Positions 35,574-46,572 of a stretch of DNA of 64,000 nucleotides are shown here, in pieces (within the stretch, counting starts at the first letter, position 1; each line of letters opens with the position of its first letter). A program made the position numbers and the translations under genes. The DNA lies in the NCBI RefSeq assembly GCF_040115645.1, contig NC_089550.1, forward strand, positions 5,286,260 to 5,350,259. The letters run 5' to 3'. The notes under the pieces were generated by a model. That model saw only the letters and a program-made list of their open reading frames with translations. It made no database searches and was not told where the DNA came from. The DNA is from Euwallacea fornicatus. Its lineage: Eukaryota > Arthropoda > Insecta > Coleoptera > Curculionidae.

Positions 35574-38161
35574 TATTAAATATGATTAAAACGACGTTCG
35601 ATGTAATAAGTACCTGACGAGATATTATTCGACAACTCCATCGATGGGCTCGCTCGAAAATTCGCAGAGCCAGAAACTGATTCATCTCGCAAAACCTCAC
35701 ATAACCTACTTGTAACATAAACAATTATTATTCTTTCAACTGCATCAACATCAGTTTAGCGAGTTGATGAAAAACCCTGCTAATTGATATTAATGGCCAG
35801 AAGCATCTGATTAAATAAATACTGAATACTTCATGCATCTCTGACAAAACAATGTTATAATGGAACCCAAGTTTATATTAATTTTCTGAGAAGCAGAAGC
35901 TTAAACTGCGATATAGTAACGGCCTTTTTTCTACACAGAATTTCCCAAAAAAGTTTCGACGGAGATTAAATTTCGCGAAAAGAGTCATCTCTTCCGTTAC
36001 TCCGCATATAAGAGCAGACAAGATACATTACTTACTCTTATTTAGTTATTTACTCAATACCTTCTTGTAACAGATGCTGAAAACAGCGCAATTTTATTTG
36101 GTCTAGATGCAAAAATATCTCGCTTGTGTTTGTCTTGTGTCAGTGTTTTCAAAAAGAGCGTTTGTGTCTTTTTTGTTTTGCTCAGTTATATACTTCGCAT
36201 ATGCAATTTTTGATAATTAACAAGTGTAGAGCAAATAAAACTCTTTTATGGTTCGAAAAAATATCTACGTTGCGACGTTGAATTCACGTCTCCTTCGAGA
36301 CCGTAACATGTACAGGAAAGGCATGAAGCAATAAGAAGGTCCTATGAAAACAACAACAGGATACTCCGGTTGGCAGCAAGACAATTACAAATTGTACCAA
36401 ATGCGAGTCACATTTTTCATTTCATCGTAGCCACTATGCCCTAAAGTGCATAAGAAAATCCTATGATTCAGTTTTTCATAATCAACTTTTTTTTAATGCG
36501 GACCTGATTTTTTTTTAATTACGTAACTTAGTATTTTCCAGTAACTGGAAGTATACTCTGATTAAATAAAACGAATTTTGTTGCTATTCTACCGCCGATT
36601 CCGATCTATTTTATATATAAAAACATAAATTTGGTACTAAAATTTCCTACTGTATTTTCAACGCAGGGCAATTACGACGTAGTTTGTCTATTGTGGAACA
36701 GTTTGTCTTTGTTGGTGGAACAGCTGTTTCCAATTGAATTTTATGTCAACAAATACTAATTTTAAATATTGAGTAAATTAATATCCAGTTAATTAAAACC
36801 CTTTTTTTAAATATAAGCTGCGCTGATCCTGGTGGGAACGCAGCCTTAACGTTGATTTTGGTGACTTAAATTTTTCTCTTTGCTTCGTATATTTTTTAAT
36901 TATTGTTATTTCATTTTTCCTAATAAATTTAGTTAATTAAATTAATGCATCACTTCCGTTAGCGTTTTGATTAAATTTTATGAAATAAATAAAAATCTTA
37001 AAAAAAAAAATTAATTTTAAAAAAATTGGCAAGTTTAATGTCTCTAATTCTACGTTTCGTCAATGAGAGAACCAGATGTAATATTATCACGTTTCTTTAC
37101 AAACGTCTAACATATCCATCGTCTAACCCACTATCTACCGTCAACCAACCAGTATTCAGACACTAATATAACAAGAGCTAAAATTATTTTACAGCCTCTC
37201 AAGGCAGAAATTGATATTCAATCGCCTTACCAGCTAACAAACACAGTGAAAATAAACTTTAGGTTATTGCTGCCATTGCAATAAATCATCGAAGTAAAAT
37301 CATCATTTTGCCGAGGATAACCTTAGAAATTTCCGGAGACGTTTGGTTATGCTTTTAGTAAAATTTATGTAACTTTCGGTGTACAATACGAATTCTGTGA
37401 ATTTTGAAGGTTTATTTAGCCGTCGGAAAAATAAATACTGCCACATGTAAAATTACAAGATCTGTGAAGTGAACCATATTAATTGCTGTATTTGTTAATG
37501 CTATGAATAATTATATTATTTCCTCTTATTGCCATTGAATAGACTGCAGAATGACCTATTATTTCCGAGTAAAAAAATATGAGGAAGTCGCTGGTTTAGC
37601 AAGTCCTTTGTGTATTTTAATGACCATAAACGAATTCCTTAGAAGATTTTAATTGCTTAGTAGGATAAGGACAATCGCAATGCCCACTCATTTGCTAGCT
37701 GAAATTAAAAGTTTACTGAGGTGTGGGTGTAAAAATTTTTAATATAGGTAAGACTTTTCGTTTCCATTGACGATGGGGCGATGAGTACCAAATACTGCTA
37801 AAAATATACTCGTGAAGTTATCGACTACTTGTCGTCCCACTCGTGTAAAAAACCATTTTCATTTCAATCGTTAGATTTTACCTCTCACCGATTGCGCAGA
37901 ATCATAAGGTATAAGCCACGGCTAAATGTTGTCATAATGTTAAGTCAGATTTTCATTCAGACAACAGGACTAATTTTAGTTGAATTACATCCAGTCCTTA
38001 TTGATCGTCAGCCTGCACCGGCTATTTTATTTAATGAGGATGCATTAATTGGACATTTTGGTGACTTGATCATTAAGGTATAATGAACAAGTCCAAAAAC
38101 CAAAAACTTATGAGCTAATGAGGGGACATCCACACGACATTCACCGACATAGACCTATATA
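35574..38161. other. No gene firmly recognised
   Basis: AT-rich sequence. One weak candidate exon lies at about 37963-38076 (acceptor TTTTCATTCAG, donor AAG|GTATAA, open on the plus strand with VELHPVLIDRQPAPAIL), but it has no recognised homology. Confidence 0.35.
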
Positions 38162-39845
38162 CAGTTACTCACAAAAGTGACCATACATTACTTAAAAATA
38201 AATAAACTCCCAAAAAATATATTACCACACGGTTTTTTTTTGTTTAACGTAGGTATATTCATAATATATGATACTATTATACAATTTCAAAAAAGTAATA
38301 TGGCAAAACTAATTAAATCTTAAAGAATAATAATTAACAAGGAAGAAATGACTGGAAATTTAGTCACAAAATTAACCGTACAAAAGGTATTTTGCGCTTT
38401 TAAACCTCTAATAAACTTATCAAAACAACTAATTAAATTTAGATATTTAAGAAATTAATACTTAGTAGCACTTCCCTTAGCTTCAACCACAGCTTTCAAG
38501 CGATTTGGCATCGATTCTACCAGTTTTCTGTTCACATTGGGAGAAATGTTATATCACGAAGCGACCACAACATTATTAAGGTTTTTTAAATTGCTACACC
38601 TCGACTTTTCAACATCATGTTTTAAAATATCCCATAGATTTTCTATGGGATTTAGATCAGGCGATTGAGGAGGGGAATTTAACAATCTTGGGACATTATA
38701 AATCAACCAATGCTTCACTATATTAGCCGTATGTTTTGGATCATTGTCCTGCTGAAAGTAAAAAAGTTTAGGCATTTTAAGTTTTTCGGAAGAAGATTTC
38801 AAGTTCGTTTTCAAAATGTCAAGATGAACATTTTTGTCCATAACTCCTTTAATTTCATGTAGGTTTCCTACACCATTAGCTCCCATGGCACCCCAGAACA
38901 TTAAAGATCCTCCTCCATGTTTCACCGTTTTAACAATATTCTTTTCATGTAGTTGAGTATTCGATTTCCTCCAAACAATTTATCGTCCGTCAGATCCGAA
39001 AAGGTTTATTTTAGTTTCATCCGAGAAGATCACTTTATTCCAAAATTTAACAGGCTCTTTTAGGTATTTTTTGGAAAATTCAAGGCACTTCTGTCTATTA
39101 GCTTTCGAAATGAACAGTTTCTTCTGTGTAATTCTACCATTATATCCGTTTTTTCTAAAAAGTCTTCGAACTGTTTCTGTTGATATTGGTTTCTTTATTC
39201 TTTGAGCAACTTCTTGTGTCAATTTTGAAACGCTTTGTTTGGGATTAACTTTTATTTGCTGTATTATAAATCGTTCATCATTTTTAGAAAGTATCTTTTT
39301 TCTTCCTTTTCGAACCTTATCTTCTATTAATCCATCATATCGGTATTTGTTTATGATCCACTGGACTGTTGAATGAGTCCTACCTGCTAATTGGGTAATT
39401 CTTCTCATCGTGGATTCCGTGGAGTATAACTTAATTATTAATTTTCGCGTTGCAACGGCAGTTTGAGTTCTTTTATTTGCCATAATTGGTATTTCTCACA
39501 AATTTAAATATACTGCACTTAGTTGATGCGAATTTATCTATGAGTAACTGAACTTCGCCAGAATGCAGACAAAAAAGTTTGTTTTTGTTTTGATAAATCT
39601 TACCATAATTGGCAATAACACATTTTGTATGGTTAATTTTGTGACTAGATTTCCAGTCATTTCCTCCTGGTTAATTATTATTCTTTAAGATTTAATTAGC
39701 TTTGTCATACTTCTTTTTTGAAATTGTTTAATAGTATCATATATTATGAATATACCTACATTAAACAAAAAAAACCGTGTGGTAATATTTTTTTTGGGAG
39801 TTTATTTATTTATAAGTAATGTACGGTCACTTTTGTGAGTAACTG
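38162..39845 (-). mobile_element. Tc1-type transposon with about 225-bp terminal inverted repeats
   Basis: It begins CAGTTACTCACAAAAGTGAC and ends with the complement. The arms extend to about 38388 and from about 39621. TA duplications lie at 38160-38161 and 39846-39847. Total length is 1684 bases, normal for an element of the long-repeat Tc1 type. Its right flank is only seven bases from the TA of the next mariner copy. Confidence 0.92.
38455..39483 (-). pseudogene. Tc1-family transposase, nearly intact, two nonsense codons
   Basis: The frame is 343 codons from ATG at 39483 to TAA at 38455 with no net frameshift. It has an N-terminal paired-like helix-turn-helix (TQLAGRTHSTVQWIINKY; basic RKGRKK linker). 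The DD34E triad is VIFSDETKINLFG, YFQQDNDPKHTA and SPDLNPIENLWDILKH, all three residues intact. A TAA at 38980-38982 interrupts just after LFGSDGR, and a TGA near 38554 replaces a Trp-like position before YNISPNVNRKLVESMPNRL. The copy is young but dead. Confidence 0.9.
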
Positions 39846-39854
39846 TATGTAATA

Positions 39855-41126
39855 GATGTACAAAAAGAAACTGAGCAATGACGTTATATGCAATAAAAAA
39901 ACATACTTAGACACGTTCAATTCGCCTGCAATTGTGAGCAAGTGTTGTTTATTTATGACTTTTTATATGATAAAAGTTTCAGTTGCTTAGGAGCTGTAGT
40001 TCAGAGCACAAAACGTAAATAGGGACGTGAATATTTCCAAGCAATATTTGAGAATATCAATGTTGTTCTGTTTTAAACTGGAAAAAAATGCTGCCGAAAC
40101 AACAGAAATGGTTAATTCGGCTTGGGGAGATAATTCTGTTGGTGCTTCAACTGTTAGGAGATAGTTTAAGAAGTTTCGTGAGGAAAATTTTTGTCTTGAG
40201 GACGGTCCACGTGCGGGTGTCGAAAAAAAATTTCAAGGCGAAGAACTGCAAACTTTACTGGATGAAAATCCATGCCAAACTGAAAAACAGCTTGCAGAGC
40301 AGTTAAGAGTAATTCAACAAGCAGTTTCAGTTCGATTGCATGGAATGGGAAAAATTCAAAAAGCAGGAAAATGGGTTCCTCATGAGCTAACCGAAGACAA
40401 TAAAAATCGAAGAGTTGACGTCTGCATGAATTTGATTTCTCGGTATAAAAGAAATAATTTTCTGCATAATATTATTACGGGAGATGAAAAGTGGATTTTG
40501 TATGACAATCCTAAGCGCAGAAAAACATGGGTTGACTCAGGCCAGCCATCCACATCAGTTGCAAAACCAAACATTCATGCCAAGAAAATCTTACTGTGTG
40601 TCTGGTGGGATTGTAAAGGAGTCATTTACTATGAGCTTCTGGAACCCGGTCAAACTGTTACAGCTGACCGTTATCAGGCCCAAATGATCAAATTAAGCGA
40701 TGCTCTGGAGGAAAAAGGACCATTTACGGGCCAAGGAAGTCGGAAAGTGATATTGCTGCATGATAATGCTCGTCCGCATACAGCTAAACCGACCCAGGAA
40801 CTCATCTTCTCGTTAGGTTTGGAAATACTCGCATGCGGCGTATTCTCCAGACTTGGCTCCTTCCGACTTCCACTTGTTCAGATCCATGCAGTCTCATTTA
40901 GCTGACCAACGATTCTTTAACGTTGAAGATATTCGAAAATGGCTCGCTAAATTTTTTTCGTCGAAACCACTAAGCTTCTATCACGAGGGCATCCATCATC
41001 TACCCAGTAAATGGCAAAAGACCATAGACAGTTATGGAAATTATTTTTATTACTAATATTTTCAATAACTATGTTTTTAATTAAGCTTAATTTCACCAAA
41101 AAATGCTCAGTTTCTTTTTGTACACC
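39855..41126 (+). mobile_element. Mariner element, copy 2 (1272 bp)
   Basis: It begins GATGTACAAAAAGAAACTGA and ends TTTCTTTTTGTACACC, with TA at 39853-39854 and 41127-41128. The length is exactly that of copy 1 (10649-11920), in opposite orientation, with very few differences. It inserted only a few bases from the end of the Tc1 element. Confidence 0.93.
40027..41056 (+). pseudogene. Mariner transposase pseudogene (copy 2)
   Basis: The frame is 1030 bases, as in copy 1, with the same TAG in the early Trp position and the same 2-base loss before YSPDLAPSDFHLF. The start codon has mutated from ATG to GTG (40027). GDEKWIL is intact here where copy 1 has Gly. The second Asp block LLHDNARPH is preserved. 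The C-terminal frame resumes to the stop at 41056. Confidence 0.88.
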
Positions 41127-41128
41127 TA

Positions 41129-42592
41129 TTATGTGCATTTTCGATTATTGCAGCACTGATACTGATATCACTAACAAAAATATATCTGACTTGTGACTCG
41201 ATGATACATAAACGAATAATTCCATCTATAAAGTAAAACCAAATAGATGGCCTTTATATGGATATATTCGCCATGTGGTAGTATGCTTACGTTGAGCTTA
41301 GCTAAACTAATTTGATTGATCTATTATCGCAATAAGCTTAATGTAGAATTGCTCTTTTTAACCGATTGTGCTATTGATAGCTATTCTTCCGTAAACTTAA
41401 CGTATGGATTTTATCAATGTATATAATCAATGTATCTTTAATAATTCAACTGGATTGACGATATTTTCTATGAAAATACTCACATAATAGCAAATTCTAA
41501 ATTTCAGGATTTTAGTTTCTGGAAATTATTTCGGTAAAAAAATTAATATTTTGGCAACAACGGAACATAGCCTCATGTTAACATTAAAAGAACATTAGTA
41601 AATGGATCCTCGAGCTCGGTCTTTTAAACTTTATCAACATCAACAAAATACGTTCAGATTCGTAAGTATTTTCAGTGGTACTGCAGAATACGAAGAAAAT
41701 ATTAAAGGAAAGCGCTTACAAGGTTCACGTATTGCAGGACGTGAATGGTAAGAATCATTGATTGGATTGTACAGTATGATAATCTGGACTTAATCGCAGC
41801 TTAGCAGTTCCAAAGAAGTAAATATTTATAACACATTTAATTCAGATTGCTTTGCATCGACAAATGCGAAGAACCAAACAACTGACCATGGACCTTTTTA
41901 GATTCAGTTCATTATGGAGGTTTCACATATTTTACGCCCTCACTAAACTCACTTTACTCCTTCCTTGCATATGGGTGCTTGCTTTAGGATTTTTTTAAGG
42001 GAAATAATATAGTCGGAATATCCAAATGAATGTGGCCAGTACAGCATTCACCCCAAAACATTATCCTAATGAATTTTAAAATAACGTCAAAATGGATAAA
42101 GGAAGAAAAATTATTAATATAAGTATAGTACAAGGGTGAATAATATTTAAAAAGGGGCCATGCTAATGGTTTTCTAGATAAATTTGATGAATTCATTTTA
42201 CTTTATGACGTATTATCTGAACACCATTAGATACCATTGAGGTCAAACTAAAAATGTTATGAAAGTTGAGCTTAGTTCACATTTCAATAGCTGTTACAAT
42301 ATGGAGCACCGTTTTGAAGACTTCACACAGTGACGCAAAAAGTGAGAAAAAATTAAGAATATTAAGGAAGACGCAGACTAATAGGTTCAGTGCAGTAGGT
42401 TTTAATTAACATGCAGTTTTCCCAATTTGCACAAAAAATCTCAAAAACTACACAAGCAAAACATCCGTTCACTCGTAATTTCCGCATTAAGGGCCCCATT
42501 CACCACGTTCTGTTCAACAAGGAAAACAGGTGGGTGGATAAAATTCATCGTCATTTATCTATCGCTAAAAATATCAGAATTTTTAATTTCTA
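41129..42592. other. No gene recognised
   Basis: AT-rich sequence without recognisable domains, repeats or splice-supported exons; the open frames present are short and lack family signal. Confidence 0.45.
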
Positions 42593-43923
42593 TAGGGTGT
42601 CTCTTAATGATGTGCGGATATTTTAAGAGGGGATTCTAAATGAAAAAATAATCATAGTTTTTCATGTAAATTATGTTCCAAAATTGCTCCGTTACGAAAA
42701 TACATGGCTACAAAGTTCTAGAAAAAAAAATGGAACTTAATGAAGTTTTCTGAGATCGATTGAGATATTTCATTGAATTTTGGTACGTAGAGACAGTTCA
42801 TAAAGGTGCATTAATTGCAATAAAAATATGCGTTTCAATGCAAACTTATTTAAAACTATTTTAATACGACAAATAAAATAATAGAAATATTAACCCGTGG
42901 GTTGACATCGTAATGAAATACGAATTACAACGACTAAGAAATGAAAAAAAAACTATTTTTACTACAACTATTGAAAACGACCCCCTTCACTTAATATGCA
43001 TGCTTCCGCTCTTCTCATTGAATTATGCACTCTTTGTAATATTCCCGGAGCATTTCGTATTCTGTCACATGGTGCAACTATCCTTTTTTTTTTGCATTCA
43101 ACCACATATTTCGATTGCAAGCAATGTCCCTTTATAAACTGTCTTTACATGCGAAATTTTATTAAAATATCTCAAGCGGTTTCGAAAATATCCATTTATT
43201 TTCATTTTTTTTTTAATTTTGCAATTCTGTATTTTCGTAATGGAGCCTTTTTAGGCCATACTTTATGTGACAAACTATCATTATTTTTTCATGCAGAATC
43301 CCACCTTAATCTTTCCGTGTCCGAGCGGGGTATTTTAGATACCCCGGATACGGTTTTTTTTAAATAACTTTTCTATATGTTTTTATTTTTTTTCCTTCTA
43401 GGCAATCCTAGAAAATATATTACCAAACCTATTTTTAATAAAAACGTTTAATTTGATTTCAATTTCCAACAAAAAACAAAAATTAATTACGTGGGGCACC
43501 TCTGTTACCCCGCACGGCCTGCAGCGTATCGAAATTTAGGGCGCAGAATTTATGTATCATCTTGCCGTCGCAACGGCCGAATACATAAACAAATCCTATA
43601 TTTAGTTTAGGATTTACTTTGCTTCGATATTACTGTTGTACGCCATTTTGTATTCAAATACCTCACAGGATTCTCAAGCTCTTTTAATGAAAACAACTCG
43701 TTAACAAGATTTAACAAACTTATCACTAACTCTCAAATACAATCACCTTCAACACCGGTCACTCTTTAGTTTGTTTTTTATCTCCTCTTCTTTTCCGCTT
43801 GCAAGGTGATTTCCCGAAGGGGTAATCTCTCCTGAGGTAATTTCCCGTTGCCGTCATTCACAAACTGGTGGCCACAAGTACGTTATTGTATGTATTTCTG
43901 AGAAAATAGCGCGACATATATAC

Positions 43924-44340
43924 TATACTGACGAGGAGTTACGTAGATTTTTAGAAGAAAGTAACTATAGTGATGATGAAATCGAGATCAGTGATAGTGA
44001 GGCAGAATGTACCGACAATGTCGAAGAACAACAAATAGTTTCAGATGAAATTACAGCATTCGAAAATAAAGAAGAAAATGCAACTTTTGAGCTAGTTGGG
44101 GTACTACTGAAGTCGAAATCGAGATATGAATGGAAAACACAACCACCTGCGGCTACAAGGCAGAGAGCCCATAATATTGTAAATTGTCTTGAAGGTTTGC
44201 AAAATGATAGTTATTAAATATTTAGAACATAAACAGGCTTTTTGATAAGTTAGAAATTCGTTTTAGCATGGCTCATTCACTAACAGAGGCGTTCTAATGC
44301 TATATTACTGAAGAAATGCTAGCTGACATATTTGCACTTA
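43924..44340 (+). pseudogene. piggyBac transposase, N-terminal part (broken)
   Basis: The frame opens without a visible ATG and gives the acidic N-terminus typical of the family (YTDEELRRFLEESNYSDDE), then WKTQPPAATRQRAHNI. It stops at 44216-44218. In a shifted frame the text resumes to TEEMLADIFALT at 44340, where the mariner interrupts it. Joining across the mariner restores the expected continuation, TNLHGEVYTEKF. Confidence 0.75.
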
Positions 44341-44910
44341 CCAGGTCTGTAAATATGACGGAAAACAATGCTCTGTGTTTGGTGGGATCAAAAAGGCGTA
44401 ATTTATTATGAGCTGCTAAAACCCGGAGAAACTGTTAATACTGAACGTTACCGACAACAAATGATGGACTTGCATCGAGCTTTGCGTGAAAGACGACCAG
44501 AATATCAAGAACGGCAACACAAGGTGATATTGCTTCATGATAATGCACCATCACACAGTGCAAAACTGGTGAAGGAAACGATTGGGACGTTTCATTGGGA
44601 AGTACTATCGCATGCGGCTTATTCTCCCGACTTAGCACCATCCGATTATCACTTATTTGCATCGATGGGACACGCTCTTGCAGAACAGCACTTCACCTCT
44701 TACGAAACAGTTCCAAAAAGGCTCGATGAATGGTTTGCCTCAAAAGAACAACAGTTCTTTTAGCGTGGCATCCACAAATTCCCAGAGAGATAGGAAAAAT
44801 GTATATGTAACGATGGGAAATATTTCAAATAAAATATTTTTTATAATTATTGCGCAGCTAAGTTATACTTTTTATTAAAAGATTCCGGTTTCATATTTAC
44901 AGACCTGGCA
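44341..44910 (+). mobile_element. Internally deleted mariner (570 bp) inside the piggyBac
   Basis: CCAGGTCTGTAAATATGA at 44341 and its exact complement ending at 44908 are the terminal repeats, with TA at 44339-44340 and 44911-44912. The internal frame (44368-44763) keeps only the C-terminal half of the transposase: LCVWWDQKGVIYYELL, LLHDNAPSHSAK and YSPDLAPSDYHLF. The first Asp and the DNA-binding region are deleted. It is related to, but distinct from, the 1272-bp mariners. Confidence 0.9.
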
Positions 44911-44911
44911 T

Positions 44912-46327
44912 ACAAATCTACACGGAGAAGTTTATACAGAAAAATTTAATGAAAATCACCCTGCTAACCAAATAAATTGGAAAAATATTACAATTACTGA
45001 ATTATACGTTTTAATTGCAGTGCTTATAGCAAGTGATAGAAATCATGGGAGAAAACTTCACTTGGCGGAAATGTGGGCCGAAAATGAACTTTTCAAACAA
45101 CCATTTATTACTGCTGTAATGTCTCGGAATACATTCAAGATGATATATAGACACTTGAGATTTGATGACCCCTTCACAAGGAATGATAGAATAACAGAGA
45201 CAAAAGATAAATTTCAAGCAATTCGCAAAACATATGATAAATTCGTAAAAAATTGCATTGATAATTATTTACCAGGCGAAAATATCACAGTCGATGAAAG
45301 ATTAGCTACATTCAGAGGAAGATGCCCATTTAGAGTTTATATAAAAAGTAAAGCGGGTCAATATGGACTAAAAACTTGGGTTTGCTCGGACACTGATTCA
45401 GCTTATATATTGAATAGTCAGGTATACATGAATGATGGAATGGTAGATAATCAACAAGAAAGAAATCAAGAATTTAGAGTAGTTTTGGATATGGTTACGC
45501 CTTATTTTGGATCAGGGCGTGGAGTTACCACAGACAATTTTTTTACGACAATTCCTCTTGCCGAAGAACTATTGAGACATCAACTCACAATTACCGGAAC
45601 TGTAAGGGCCAACAAAAAGGAGATTCCTGCCGAATTTGCTTCGAATTCTAAGAGCGAGGAACAATCTTCTGTTTTTGGATTTTCAAATGATTTGACATTA
45701 GTATCTTATGTACCTAAAAAGAAGAAAGCAGTTATTCTTTTATCAACACAATTTCACAGCGACGAAATATCATCTGAAGAAAAAACAAAACGTAAGCCTG
45801 AAATTATTTTACACTATAATAAAACTAAAGGGGCAGTTGAAACCGGCGATAAAATGACTAGAGAATATACGTGTATTCGTTCAACTAGGAGATCGCCTTT
45901 TAGGATTTTTATGGAAATTATTGATATGGCTGCACTCAATGTCTATATCATATTTTCTAAAAAGTTTCCCAATTGGAAATGTAATGACCGTACTAAGCAA
46001 CACATTTTTTTACAAAACTTAGTACTAGAACTTGCACTTCCAAATGTTCTAAACAGAAAACAAAATAGTAATAATTTTCACAAACCTGTAAAAATTGCAA
46101 TAGATATGTTTCTCATGCACATCAATACCACAGTTCCAGAAAATCCTGTTAGAGAGATTCAACTCAACAGAATACAAATCGAAGATGCAGCTTTTGTGCC
46201 AGATCACGGGATAGAAAGACTAAAATATCATGTAGTACATGCAAAAAACCCATTTGCAATATACACTGAAAAGAAATTAAAACATTTTTATGTCCTAACT
46301 GAAATAATAATGAGTGAGTGTAAATAA
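44912..46327 (+). pseudogene. piggyBac transposase, catalytic part (long open frame)
   Basis: The frame is open for 472 codons from the mariner junction; the internal Met at 45020 gives 435 residues. Counting from that Met, the first catalytic Asp is D92 (ITVDERLATFRGRCPF) and the second D172 (GVTTDNFFTT). The third block, normally GGVDTLDQM, reads GAVETGDKM: the catalytic Asp is Glu (E274), while the following Asp (D277) is kept. The C-terminus ends YVLTEIIMSECK without the family's cysteine-rich zinc-binding tail. Codons are AT-rich like the surroundings. With the N-terminus separated and a key residue changed, activity is unlikely. Confidence 0.9.
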
Positions 46328-46572
46328 TGATTTGAGGTAAAAATTAAAACATTTTATTATTAAACCATATACAAAATGTTTGAGTTGTTAGTGTTTTATT
46401 GTATAATAGTGCAAACAAGCATGAATAATTTATATAAGTGACAAAATTTTAATAGTTTCTGAAGTATTTCGGTGGGGTATCACAGTTACCCCACACGGCC
46501 CGAAACGTAATTTTTTGTAGCACGGTTTTGGGAAGGTTAAAATACCCGAACAGCATTAAGCAACACCCTGTA

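Larger units (their letters stand above)
43306..46507 (+). mobile_element. piggyBac-like element interrupted by a mariner
   Basis: A 27-base inverted pair bounds the coding region: 43319-43345 (core GCGGGGTATTTTAGATACCCC) and 46474-46500 (core GGGGTATCACAGTTACCCC). Each is itself a GGGGTA...TACCCC dyad. A further inverted copy lies at 43494-43520 as a subterminal repeat. TTAA, the piggyBac target, occurs at 43306-43309; the right TTAA is degraded or displaced, so the exact ends are uncertain. The transposase lies inside in two pieces. Confidence 0.7.
42593..46570. mobile_element. Outer CAGGGTGTC-type element that received the piggyBac
   Basis: The left end (TAGGGTGTCTCTTAATGATG, then GCGGATATTTTAA) at 42593 is an inverted match to the right end, whose complement reads CAGGGTGTTGCTTAATGCTG, then TTCGGGTATTTTAA, ending at 46570. 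TA flanks both. The left arm keeps about 700 bases, the right only about 65. The piggyBac lies between them. No transposase of its own is recognisable. Confidence 0.65.

Noticed and set aside
42996..43367. 123-codon plus-strand frame
   Set aside because: It lies across the outer element arm and the piggyBac left repeat, with low-complexity F/L/S composition and no domain.
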